Made by a program: the position numbers and the translations under genes
NCBI GenBank assembly: GCA_022747635.1
Contig: JAKTNV010000005.1
Span: forward strand, 40,666,738 to 40,730,737
DNA length: 64,000 bases
Reading direction: 5' to 3'
Origin: Hetaerina americana
Lineage: Eukaryota; Arthropoda; Insecta; Odonata; Calopterygidae
Notes under the pieces: model-generated
Database searches by the model: none
What the model was told of the DNA's origin: nothing
What the model saw: only the letters and a program-made list of their open reading frames with translations
Part shown: in pieces, positions 30,067-43,900 of the stretch
How positions within the stretch are numbered: the first letter of the stretch is position 1
Layout: each line of letters begins with the position of its first letter

Positions 30067-31663
30067 GTAATCGCATGCCTATCTAATCATTGACTAATTT
30101 GTGCTAGCGATCATGAAGTATCGAATTTCACAAAGATGGTACCCTCTTACTGAAACACAAACTGACCCCAAAATGACTTAATAAATGAATTCTTCATGAC
30201 GTAACGAGGAAGAAAAGAAATCAGAACAACCATATCCGACTGCACTAGGGAGGAAAAAGTATTTTCCTTTGGTCATTTTATATAGTCTGGTATGTTGTCA
30301 TTAGCCTTAGTTAGAGTCCTCCTTATTAACAACAACTCCTCTTGCATGCGCACAGAAGGATCTCTCACTTATGTAGATCCCTCTTATTATCTAAATTATT
30401 TGAATCATTTTACATTTATTGTGACTAAAAATATTTATGTATTGTGACTAAAAATTGAGGAAAATTTGATTTTTTAAATTCAATTACTGGCCTGTAATCA
30501 ATCCCTGCTACGCACTCTAGCTTGTAGGGTACCATGTGCATAGATAGAAGCAAAAACGCTCGAAAACCACACACTTAAAGCATCACATCGCATTAGTGTA
30601 CCAAAAACCAATTCAGGAATTGTAAGGTGGATATTTTCAGACAGTATTTCATCTGTAACCGCCTCAGTCCCTAAAAATGACAAATTTGAAAAATGTAAAT
30701 GGTTTAACATATTCAACCAACCATGGTAATCAACCCAGAGCCTGGTTTGATGAGAAGGTAGAATTTACCCTGAACTTCTTGGGCAAGTTAAATTAATATA
30801 TCAGGGTATGGGGTGAGTAAATGCCCATCAAAATCACATCTTCACTGGCCTCCAATGGCTTATAATGGCTATTAATTCTCCACTAATCAAGTTATGAGTT
30901 TCAACTGTTTTGTAGCAATACTTTGCCAAAAACATGGCATATATTTCGTTTAATTATGGCAAGCTCATATGAACATTAAATTATGGAGGAAATTCTAATT
31001 CACTCACAAAAGCACAGAGCTTTTCACTTTTACAGATAGTCAAAGAGGTATTTATGTTCTTCTATCAATAGTCCATGTCAACCCATCATTTCTACCTATG
31101 ACTCCTTCAGAGGAGAATCCTCATGTGAATCCAAAGTTAGCTGTGCAAAAGAGCGAATATACCGAGGATTGAGTGCACTGAAAATATTGAGTAGTTAGGG
31201 CACAGCAGCATTCAGTTTCTGCACATTGCTACAAATAATTTGAATTATGATGTACCCTGAACACACCTTAATCATATTTCAATGTTTGGTAGTTCTCGTG
31301 TTAAGATCTTTTGATTAATGATCCACAATTATAAATGCATGAAAAATGTTGCTAATAGACATTGGTTTTTCTCTTGTCATACACTTTAATGAACTCATTT
31401 GTGAAATTTGAAGGTCAACATTTCTTTCATTCATGTACTTATAAAATATAGTATCTTCTACCAAATATATTATGAAAGTACTCCCTATTACTTATATGCA
31501 AAACTTATTTTCAAAAGGAGATACTAGAATTTAGCATGGGAAAACTGTTTCACCAATTAATCATTCATAACCTACTTGCTTGTCAATTCCTCTAGCCTGA
31601 CTACAAATAATTTTTCCTTACAAAATTATCAATTTTGATTAAATGATATTAACTTTTTTTTAG
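30067..31663. other. Putative SLC22 intron 1 / upstream region
   Basis: AT-rich, with no repeat or exon recognised. It ends in a polypyrimidine tract, TTTTTTTTAG, at the acceptor before 31664. Confidence 0.4.
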
Positions 31664-31944
31664 TGGGTGAAGATGGAAGAAAATCAAAAGGGAATGAAAC
31701 AACAGTTGATACTGCTGATCCAAGTACAACAAATGAAAAGGAAAATATAGTCAAAGATGCCTTAGGAGATTTTGGATGGTGGCAAGCTCGTGTATGCATA
31801 TGTCTTTCATTACTAAAACTTCCTGTTGCCTGGCATCAGCTGTCAATTGTGTTCCTAGCTCCACCTCCTGGTGACTTCTATTGCTCTGATGGAGGTTTTA
31901 ATGAAACGGAAGGCATCTTCTCTCATAACACATCATCTAATGAG
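31664..31944 (+). CDS. SLC22 exon with N-terminus, helix 1 and start of the extracellular loop
   Basis: Acceptor TTTTTTTTAG ending at 31663, donor GTAAGA at 31945; two leading bases, phase 0 out. It encodes a hydrophilic N-terminus (GEDGRKSKGNETTVDT), then LGDFGWWQARVCICLSLLKL (helix 1) and loop residues PPPGDFYCSDGGFNETEG. The GTG at 31663 overlaps the acceptor and is not a credible start. Confidence 0.87.
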
Positions 31945-34900
31945 GTAAGATTTTCATGAATTTCAAAATTGTTATTGGTCCTGCAAAATCTGACCAGGGC
32001 ATAGTCTTTGAAATATGCATGTGTGGAAAACAAGGCCCAGTGGAGCTGGAAATTTCCCCCACAGAATTCTTCGTGTGTACTGAAAGACATGTTTGTGATA
32101 CCTAAGTTGAGTATCCATATCCTGGGGTGATTTAAGAATAACTAACTTTATGAAATTGACCAATTAAATACAATGAGCAAGGCAACATTTTCAGGGCTGC
32201 TTCCAGTATATATTTAGGTTCATAGCTATACAACATGTGTAAGCAAAAATACAATATAACACGTTAGAAGCCACTGACTTACGAATTGCATAATTACCAG
32301 TGAAGTATCGGTCGAATATTTATGAGGTAGGTCAGTGAATATACAAGATCTGTCCCAAAAGTAATGGGATTGAATCGATTAAAAAACATTATTGCCAGAA
32401 TTTATACATTCACTCAAAAATCTTCCAAGTACCACCCTTGTGCTTCCACACACCACTGCCAGTGGGTTTTCCACGCCTCGTACGCCTTCTGAAAGGTGGT
32501 ACCCGGATTGCTACTATGCTCTCTCGTCACGGCCCATTACAATGCTTCCACCAAGCCGTGGTGACGACCTTTTAGCACGGATTTGAGGTGGGTAAGAGGA
32601 AGACGTCTGGCAGGGCATTGTCTAAAAATTTGGATCCTCACTCACATGGTCGAAAAGCTCTCAGCAGATCCGCCTGCAAGTTTCCTTTTGTTCATCCTAA
32701 AGCACTTGCGGCACCAACTTTGCAAACACCTTTCTCATGCCCATGTTTTTGGTCACAAGTTGATGCACAAAATTTTTAGGAGTGCCAATGTCATCAGAAA
32801 CCATGCGAACACTTAGTCTGTAATCCCTGCCCAACAAAGCCTTCACTCTTGCAAAATTTTCGTCACTTTTTAAGATCAAAGGGCATCCTGAACGTTCAGC
32901 GTCTTCAACACTTTCTCTACCGACCCATAGCAACTTGTGCCACTCAAAAACACCTGATCTACCCATGGCGTTATCACCATTTTCACGCCAATATCACTAG
33001 TTTCACGCCAACTTTGACGGCATGGCAATTTTCCAATAACCGGATCATGATGGAGCGTAATGAGGTCATGTTATAGATGTTTTTCACAAATTTGCACTCT
33101 GCAAAGACTGGGAGCCAATTGTCTCTGGCATGCAGCCTTTCGTGGGACTTCCCTCCCTTGAAACCCCATAGAAACCACCGCGTGTCTATCTGTCTATCCA
33201 GGAAAAAATAAGTCATACTCCTTTTGGAACACGATTTGTAAATGTTCAATTCCTTGTCTTTCCATAAGAATAAATGTTCAATTCCATGTGAATTTCATAA
33301 ATATACTTTGTGCCAGAAATAAAGTTGTGCACTGGCAATAAAATTTCAATTATTTTTACAATTAAAGAAAATTATTAGATACCAAAAGAATTTAGTGTTG
33401 AGGTGTAAGTGGTGATGACTGCTTCTCTCCTTTTCCCCTGGTCATATCTGCCAGTCCATGCCACCCAATCAATTTTAGATGATTACGCAAATAATGATAT
33501 AACAATGAAACGATTTCGGAGGGTAAAAATCATTCCCCTTGACCTGGATTTGAACCCGGATCCCTTGATATCCACCCGAGTACTTAAACAGTTAAACTAT
33601 AAGCTTAGGACGCCTCGATAGACGTCAACAAGCACTTGACCGGGCATCGAGGGATCCAGGTTTGAATACCAGTCAAAGCAAATAATTTTTACACTCTGAA
33701 ATTGTTGCATTGTGTAATGCTCTGTCAATAGTTACTGTTGCGGCATCTCTGGCAGTTTCTTGGTATTAATAATAATTTAAAATAATTAAAAAATTAATTG
33801 AATGAATAAAAAGGGTATTGATGTGTTTTTTTGTTGTTATATGCATTGAGACTTACCAGAGGCAGAATTGGTATGAAGTAGAAACTACTGAAGCCAGAAA
33901 TATGGGAATCACATTTTATAATGATCACCTTTTCACCAGTTAGCCCCTCTTTCAGCAGGAACCTACAATATGCAGATGGACAGTATATCCCTTAGTACGC
34001 TTCTTTTTTGCATGACTAAGCTGCATGTGGATCTATGACACATGGAAAGAAAATTTCAGACCAAAATCTTCAGGTAATCTATTTCAGGATTGTTTTTATT
34101 GCTTTTTGGGCAATCAAATTTTCAAAGAAAAATCATTTGATTTTAAAGTTCCACTTTTCTGCATTTTCCTTTTGCATAACAATATCTCTGTCCGTTGTTT
34201 TGAACTATTAAATTTTAAGATGGAAAACCTCTTTATCCAGGAAGTTCCAAAAAGATCTCTACAATTACACCCTTAGCAGGTTTCATTGTACATTCTAATT
34301 CTGATGAAATCTAGGTGGATGGGCTTTAAATTGCCTGGGCAGTTAGAAACCTAGGTCAACTACATATATCTCTACCTAGGCTATCCATCGGAGTACTTAA
34401 AATCTACCAGACTCTATTCCACTAAATAGGTACCCAAATGTCAATTACTTATAAAACCCATTGAGCATGGGGATCAAAACCCAAGTTTGCAAAACCCATT
34501 CATTTTTAGGATGACTCAGTTTTTTAAAGCCCTGTTTTTTTCTGCACCACAAATATATTAATGCCACATACATTAACTTATAAATAATACTGATAATTTT
34601 TACATACCTTGTTTTAGTTGGAAAAGTGCAATTATTATAAAACAGAATCTGACGGTGAAAGGAATTCTACAATATCTGTTCCTTGTCAGAGGTGGACCTA
34701 TGATCACTCAATTTTTGAAGAAACTATTATATCTGAGGTAAGTATCCCAGTAACCAATTATTTTTTATTTATAAAATAACCCAAATTAATGAGTAATGTT
34801 TTATTTTAATATACATAAAGCAATAGAGATATTTCTGTTGCTTCAATTTTTTGTGATTTTTACCTATTTTAACATTTAAAATTTACTTACACTGAAATGA

Positions 34901-37900
34901 TGCAATCTATATCTAATGAGCTTATGGAAGATCAACATTCATACTGGCTCATCACATACATACACTATGGCAAGTCTACACACTTTAATGACAGCTATTC
35001 ATCATGAATTACAAAAATGATTAATGATGAAGGAATTGTGATTTTTTTCTGCTCCTAGAATAGAGATGGACACCACAATCATAGACTTAGGGTGTGGCTG
35101 TGATCTAATTTTTGAGGACACATGATATGTACAGGTATATAGTTGGTAATTTACTCTCATTAATTCTCTCAATATGACCAACCACAGAGCACACTTGTCT
35201 CACACTCATTCATCATTGGTGCATCCGAACCATATTATTTCATTACTGACTCATTCTTCGCTCTGTCTCACCCATTTTTATGACAATCACTCCAGAAATA
35301 CCACATGCCTGGAATATTTAGCAACCATTTATGCATACCCTAATCTGTTCAAGTTTAGCAACCATGAAGTTATGCTAGGAGGAGTATCCCTTATACTCTT
35401 GGAGTTTTGCTGCTCAAGTCAAATGTTCTTTTTCTATACACACCATATGTGAAGAAAAACCATTTTGCTGGCATTTGCATGCTTAACCCCACAGTGGCAT
35501 TAGAAATCCTTTTTGCCATGCACCTACCACTTACTTTTATCACCGCCACTGGTTCTATTATATCGCTATGTTTTTATTCAGCACTTTAGCAAATGCCTTC
35601 CTTAGTGTCAAGTGAGATCAAAACTAAAAAGAATATCCTTATAACTGGAAAATCCGAAATCGCATTTTTTATGCCTGGCTTTTAAGAATTTCCATTTTTT
35701 CACAAGTTTTTGTAGAAAAAAGCAATATCTGACTAATTTTCCAAACTGTGAAACCTCGTAAAAATGTGGGAGATGATATATTTTATCCTTTTTGCGGCTT
35801 CAAAAGCGTGAAAAATTGAGTATACTTCCTCATCACACTGATTCATGGCAAAATTGAACATTTGCAACACAGAATTTATTTCTTCATGCAATGTAGTGTA
35901 ATTTTTTAATGTTGTATGCTCTAAAATTAATTGTGGAATTTATCTTTCTTCAAAGTGGAATCTCGTTTGTCATCACTCTCAATCAGCCAACATTGCCCAG
36001 ACATCATTCATGCTAGGGATTTTGCTGGGAAATTTTGTATTTGGAATGATGTCAGACAAGTAAGTTCATAGGCTAGGGTCAGTAGTCCACCACTCTACCC
36101 ACTGAACTATCAAATCCCTTTTCTATATAGTTGAACTATATAATAGATATGATATTAAAATATGATGAAAATTTACAAAATATTTTTCTGATCTCTCACC
36201 CTCCTGGAAATGCTGAAACTTCTCCCCTGCTTCTTCTAGATTTGGACGAAAAAACCCACTAATGGCAGCAATTGTACTGCAGACAGTAACTGGAATTGCA
36301 ACAGCATACATCCCATGGTTTGAAGGATTTCTCTTCCTAAGATTCTTGCTGGCCTTTGCAACTGGAGGAACCATGATGACGAGTTTTGTAATCTGTAAGA
36401 GGAAATAACACTCGTAAATATCTACAAGAAGCATCCTGATATGGGCCAAATATTTTGAAACTGTTTTCCTTCATAACTGAAAATAATATCACCTAACAGT
36501 ATCAGCTAGTGGTTCAAATATTAGTGTTTAATTGCAAAAACTAATATATATTTGATGGTTATAGTACACATACATGATAATTGATTTGCCCTAGGACCAG
36601 ATAGTACAAAAGAAAAATTGCATGTTTAGTATAGGGCTTATATATAATGGGAATGAACAACACTAGTAACAAGAAAGATATTCACTGGTGCTAGAGAAGA
36701 TCCTGTTCAGCAGTAGGCATTTCAGCTTACACTTAAAGGATGTAAGGCACATTTAAGTTTTAAATTCAGCCGGCAGAATGCTGTAGAAAATGAGACCCAT
36801 AACTATATACTAAGTGTGTAGTATTGAAAATACATGACAGGTGTATAGGTTGCATCAATGGGATATAGATCACATAATTCCCAAATATAAGTACAAACAC
36901 AGTTATGACAGGAGATTAATAAATACTTCAGTTTTACATTAATATGCATTTGCACTTTAATAACACTCATCCACCAGATATGCAATATACTCTTCTTGAA
37001 TTGTGAAATTCTTGTCTCATTTTTTAAATGATTACGCAGATTGTAAAACGATTTTCTGCACGTGGATGTTGGTACTTTAGCTAACTTGACAGGTGTGATG
37101 TTTTCACATGTACATCTTAACATCTTCAGGTATTGTGACAGTGATAACTGTTATTCATTGTAAGTCACTCATACTTTCTTAGTTTTTCTTAGTATAAGCC
37201 ACTGCATGATAAATATGTACTCAAGGTACAATTAAATTCCCAGATATTTAAGAAGAGGTTGGCCATATGCGCAATAAGGTTGATTATGTATGAGTCTTAC
37301 TATTTTTCTAAATTGAAAATATTTCATTAAATGATGATGATGTGCATAAGATTACAATTCCATGAGAAATTACAGAGTAAAACAAGCCATAATAAAACAT
37401 TTTTCGGACAACTAAATTACAGTGTGTTTTAGAACTGTTATCTATAGTAAAATGATTAATTTTCTTACATACCTGAAAGATATGTTTATCCCAATTAAGA
37501 TGTTGGTTGATATGTAACCCAAAAAATTTTCCATCACCATGATATATCACACATCTTACTTTGAAAGTCAAAATCGTAAGTTATAGACTAGCTTGGAGAA
37601 AAGAACATTTCTGTTTTACCATTGTTTAGGACCATGCTATTATCATACTGTTACACCAGATATATACTTCCTTTATCCCCAGTTCATATTATGTACCCCT
37701 AGATAAGAACAGTATGCACGAAAGAAATGTGAAAGTTTACAAATAACATCATAGCAGCTTCATTTCAGTCAAGGTAATGATATAAAAAGGAAATTGGATG
37801 CATACGTACATGTACATTTGATGAAAAATTAATATTTTTCCAGGGGAAATTTATACTTGATTGATTTTGATTGAACTAAACTGCATTTAATGTTCAATAG

Positions 37901-40900
37901 ACCTTTTTGAAATCCTGATGACAGCTATCCCTTCTGAGCCATGAACTAGAATAACAGGAGCTTAACAGCCTCATGAAAACTAAATTCAGTAATAAACCTA
38001 TAAAAAATATCTGCTCATTAGCTCCAGTAGTTAAACCTAGACTTTGATATGAACCAATCTTCTTCACTCCACATAGCTAATATTTGCTCCACTTTCCTGT
38101 TCTTTGGAAATCCCAAGAAGCTATTTGGTTGGCATGACCATTCAATCAGCTACTCTTTTCAATGATGAATAGTCAGACGTTTTATAGTTTTAAGCTCTTG
38201 TGAAAGCAATTACCAATTTATTAAACCAAAAACATCTTGAGCCCCGACTTTATCTTCACCTAGCAGGAACAACATATTCCTAGCATGCAAAAAATTTCAT
38301 TATGATCCAGTTTGTTTTTTATGAGCTTGGTGCGAAGGAGATCCCATCCTCAAGCCAAATTTATAAATAATTTTCTTACATGACAAATTTATCCTTGATT
38401 TAGGAATATCTGTAGGACTAATACATAAACAAATATTTTTATAGGCATGGAAGTTGTTGGCGGATGGTGGAGAACTGCAGCACCCATACTTTACCATCTC
38501 CCATTCAGTATTGGGCATTCATCACTTTCGGCTTTCTCATATAAATTTCGGCATTGGAGGGACTTCCAGTTAGCAATCTCCCTCCCATCAATACTGCTAC
38601 TTTCTTACTGGTGGTGAGTGTTATTTCCAGCTTGCATGGTCACTAATATCTATTAGTTATGTACATGTAAATAGCTGAATTTAAAACTCAAATCTTCTTT
38701 TGTGGCAATATCTATAGGCAATAGCACAGCAAAAAACCTATCTCTAGACAATGGCATACATAACCATTAGAGTTCCAGGAAGGTAACTTTCAGGAATTAG
38801 AAATAATTAACAAAAAATTCAATCATTGACTTCTCATTATTCATGGTAAACCTCCTTGTTTACTGCCATGGTACTTATCACATGACCTTTTTTGGATTTT
38901 CACTTGGTTAAAGGTTGCAGAGACTTATATTACAGACTACACAAGTACTGAAAGCCATAGATATATGCCAAAACAGAAAGGATTAGTCCAATTGGGTCTG
39001 GATTGATTTCTTTACAAACTTATTCAGTCTCTTCTTAGTCAACACGTAAGTAATTAAGGTAGCCCAGAGCCGGTTGTTCCCTGGTGAGGGAAAAACTTCC
39101 CCATAAATCATTTTGAGGTAACCAGTGTGACTGTGTGCAAGTTCCTGAATATGATCCCTGGCGATATGGTTAATTTCCTTGTATACCTAATGAAGAAAAC
39201 AACCCCTCCCCTCTCTGTAAATGTGAATGTCTTAGTGTTTTGAATGTGTATCCAATCACTGGCAAGAGATTAACTTGACCCGTAGGTCTCAACACCAATC
39301 CCAATATTCCCTTCCTTTCCTCCTTTTACAGTTGCATAAAAAAACCCTTAACGGCTAAAGGAAATATTATTTAATATAGTCAGTCTTATTTTTATGCTTT
39401 AATCTCTTTTATTCGTTTTTGTGCCTCATTAAATAACATTTATTAACTTTCAACAAATTATTATGAATAATGTTTTTCAGACATTTTAAATAAATTCTGC
39501 AATTCTCTTTATAATCGACAGGCAATACTCCTATGATATAAAGTAATTAGACATTGCACAAAAACGGTTAAGGCAATTTAAAAATACTATCAACAATACT
39601 AAGAATGAAGACAAGCCAAATATAATCAAGCAATAAAAATATTTTTTGTAAATAATAAATTTCCATGCTGGAAAAGTGTTCAAGGTATAAAATGGCCATG
39701 TAGCTTTTTGTAAAGGTATAAAATATTTGGAAATGCTTTTTGTGAATGATGCAATATCAGTAAATGTAAGACACAAATGAAATGCTATCACTGTCACAAG
39801 CACACAACCAATTTGGCTGGATCACAGTAACTCTAATATGTTAACCATCATTTCCTCATGTTAATTTCATTCAAGTCTGCCAGGGGTTAGTCGCATAATT
39901 TTACATTTACTGACTACTGACAGACCATTTTTCAAATTCTCTTGATATTTGCTCTCATATTATCTACTCAACTTGAATTCCTTAAAACAAAGTACCTATT
40001 TTCATATTTTTAGGCTGATTCCTGAATCACCTCGCTGGTTACTTGCCATGGGTCGTCACAAAGAGGCAAACAAGGTACTGACGGAAGCAGCCAAGACTAA
40101 TGGCAGGAAATGGAACAGCATGCCTGCATCAAACATTGAAGGAAAATATCGCAAAAGAGAAGTGAATGAATCTGTCCACATTGAAAAAGGGGAAATAAAT
40201 TCGAAGGAACTGAAATATCCCAAAGATTCTCCAGAAAAGTTACATGAGGTAGGAGGTTAAAGACAGTTTTTCATGAGCAGCATTTTGCAATTATATGGAA
40301 TAGTGGCCATCAAAATAGTATCATAAGATAGATCCACTTGAGCCACGAGGGACCCTAGTGGGGATGAGTTTCTCCCCCCATTAGATGCTTGGTGAGGGCT
40401 CTTTGTGTACTATTGTGAAAGTTAGCTTTGTATCACAGAAATTTGTAAGCCCTAGTCGAAGTTTACTCTATAACTTTCAAAGTTAATTTTCTGAACACAA
40501 TTTAAATTATTGTGGGAAAAATGCCAAGGTAAATCTTCATTTACTGGGGGATAACTGTAAATTATTATGCTGTGGGAAGTCATAAAAGACCATAGGTAAA
40601 TAGAAATTATTACTGTTAGTGTGCATGCACTGTGGGAAAAGAGACAACCACTCCATTAAAGTTGACTTATCTCATGTGAAACTTTTAGCATGATGGTAAG
40701 CAAACCTCAAAAAAATGATGTAATCAGAAAATATGAAGTTTCTTTGTATCCCCTTCATCAATGACTGTGAGATAGACATTTGAAAGAAAGTGAAAATATA
40801 TAGTTCTAAGAAGTATTAAAGTCTGTTATCAGGAGAATATAATAGTTGATGGGGTTGAATAATATACAAGGCCGCTGTTTGAGCATGCATAAGATCAATA

Positions 40901-43900
40901 TTTCATCTATTGGTTTCAAACTCAAGGAGCAGTTTTGTCATACATGTACTTTTTTAAGTTATACAAGGTTTGTCCTATCCGGGAAAAAATAAGCCATACT
41001 AATTTTGGGACGGACCTTGTAAAAAATAAAGGTGGTTCATTTTCATATCTTATTGTATAAATGGGTTCTAATTCTTGTGTCTTGAACAGGAAAATGAGGA
41101 AAAACGAATTGGAGGAAATGTACTTGACTTATTTAAAACACCAAACTTGAGACGGAAAACATTAGTTGTAATGTACAGTTGGCTGGTTTGTGGATTGGGC
41201 TTTTTTGGAATTGCTCAGTACATGGGTCGTCTGGCGGGAAATATTTTCATCAATGTGGCAATATCAGGTAAGAAATAAACTTGCTGAATAATTATGAAAA
41301 AAGATTGAATTTGAGTGATTATTTTAAAATCCTCTTGAGAAAATACTTCCTCATGGTACACTGTTTTTGAAGTTTTCTACAAAATCCAACCTTGACACAC
41401 TAAATGTTTTTACACAAAGCATTTAAGAGATAAAAAGATTTTGAAATGGACTATAATGCATAAGATGACAAATTTCTCTTTAGACTATTGCCAACAATTT
41501 GTATCATGAAATCACATATAAATGCAGCACAATCCTTTGGACAGATGGAAATTAAAAAAATCAGCATTTATTGCATTACCTAATCAGTCAAATTTCTGTT
41601 AGTATTTTTGAATTTAATTTTAAATTTTTTCTAAGGTAACTAATATTTCAGATCTTAATGATATGATTAAACATAGTATTTTAGCAAAACTCCTATAGGG
41701 TTAATAATAAACTGTTAGTATTGTCTTTGGATAACTTAAGAAGCATGCTTATTATGAAATTTTTAAAATCAAGGTGCCATTCAGATACCAGGAACAGTAG
41801 GATGTATGTATGCTATGTTTCACCTTGGACGCCGAACTACACTAACATCATCTCAGTTGCTAGCTGGAATTTCCTGTCTACTCATCACTATTGTTCCCAA
41901 AGGTAAGGGTAAATAAAATTAAACTTGATTATACTCTTAATGCTATGAAGATGAGATGTGTGGCTTAGCTATTTCATCATTCATCTTGTTCCCAAGACTG
42001 TCAAGGAATGAAATAATGTTTTGAGTGCGATGGAAGCATATGATGGCAGCTTGATAAATCATTGATGATACAAATTAATTGCTACAGCTTGAACCACACT
42101 GCTATTTATATTGGCTTAATCACCAACTAAATTACCTTTTGTGTTGAAAATTGTAGTTGTATTAATATGAAGAGTGTAGCCCCATGGATTGATTGAATGT
42201 AAAATAAATTTTATTGGATTGTCTATTCTCAGGAAGGGAAGCTAACATGAGACTCCAACATTCTATTTTTCAGCAATAAATTATGATTCCGCAAAACCAA
42301 GTAGATTTTAAACAGAATAAACTAACAGATGAGAAATAAATCATCTGGATCTTAAGTACTTAGCAACTTCAGGGCAGCCATTGAGGGTCTAACTATTTGG
42401 GGGAGATGCAATTTCCCCTCCTGCTCCCTCTGACTAGCAGTAGACAATATTACGAAAAGTTACATTTTAATTACATTCTGAGAAACTTTTATGCCCCTAG
42501 CTTACATGAAATTAACTTATACTGATTAATTTGGAGAGATAAATCTTAAAGAGATTTATGTACAGCTAACAGCTTATTGCCTAGGAAATATTTGGGACTT
42601 GGGTGTTTAGACAAAAGAAAGACCTTTTGTTCTCTTTGAAATCAGATCAAAATGTCCAATCAGGGATTAGGACATTAAAAAGCAAAAGAAACAAGAATGG
42701 TGCATGGTAGACAGGCATATACAGGTATAAGTGGATTTTGTACTCGGGACTCAATCCTTCCCCTGCCTAGTTCCCTCTCACCGTCTAAGGCAGATAAGTT
42801 TTTCAACCATCCTCTTCGACCTATTATGGTGTTGATACTAAATAACTATTCCCCCTATTCTTTAACTGTCAAAGGAGGCATTCATTAACTATGTGATGCA
42901 TTTTTGACCACTTTTTGACCCTTCCCCACCTTCTTGATGCTTTATGGCATTTAAACATACCTCTTCTATGAGTTGGATTGGAGGGTCTTGTGTTATTCAT
43001 TATAATAAGGAATGAAATTAGCTTATGGAATAAAAAGCTAAAATAAGTGGAAGAGTATTGTCATACAAATAAACATACGGAAAAGCAAGGAGGAGGTAAC
43101 TAGTTGAATATACTAGGATAAGATACTCAAATAGAAGAAAAGTCTACGAACAGCTGTAAACACAAGCCTTGATATAAGGAAATATTTCCTTGTAAATCTG
43201 GAGCATGCTTCTTTGTGTTACTGACATATGGGCAATAAATGCAGATATCATAAAAGAGGATTGTAAACACTTGAAATGCATTGTTTCAGGGGATTGATAA
43301 AGATTAAATGGACAAATTAAATTACTAACAAAGAGTAGAGAGAGAATCCTAAGGAAAACTGGAGTAAGAAAGGATAAACTTGTCAGAAACGTTTTGTGAC
43401 ACAATGGTCTAATGAAGGCAATTTTCAGGATAAGTGTATGGGAAGAGATAGAGGAAGAACCAGGATGAGACACATACAACAAAATAATTTTAGATGTCAA
43501 AAACATTAATATGTAGGCATGAAAAGGCTAGCAGGCCAATAGAAAACATCTCATGTAGAAAATTGTGACTTTCCTTTTATGTGACATAATAAAGGATATG
43601 AACAATCAAACTCTGAAAGTTAAGGGTTAACTATTGTAAAGGAATGCATTTGGGCTAAAAAATAACTGAAGAGGAATAAAATGTTGACAAAAATGGTAAA
43701 GTAGATAATATGAGGATGCATTTCAACACCATGGTTAAGAAAATAAAGGCAAATAAGTCCCCAGGAATCATTAGTGTTGCTTTCAGAATAATTCAAATGG
43801 CTGGAAAGAAAAATTGCACCAAACTACTCCAACTTTAATGCAAAACACGCTCAATGTGTAAAATACAAAAGGGCTTCCAGTGAAATACATAAAACAAGAA

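Noticed and set aside
31663..31959. GTG at 31663 as start of the transporter
   Set aside because: The G belongs to the AG splice acceptor; a GTG start is not expected in an animal gene.
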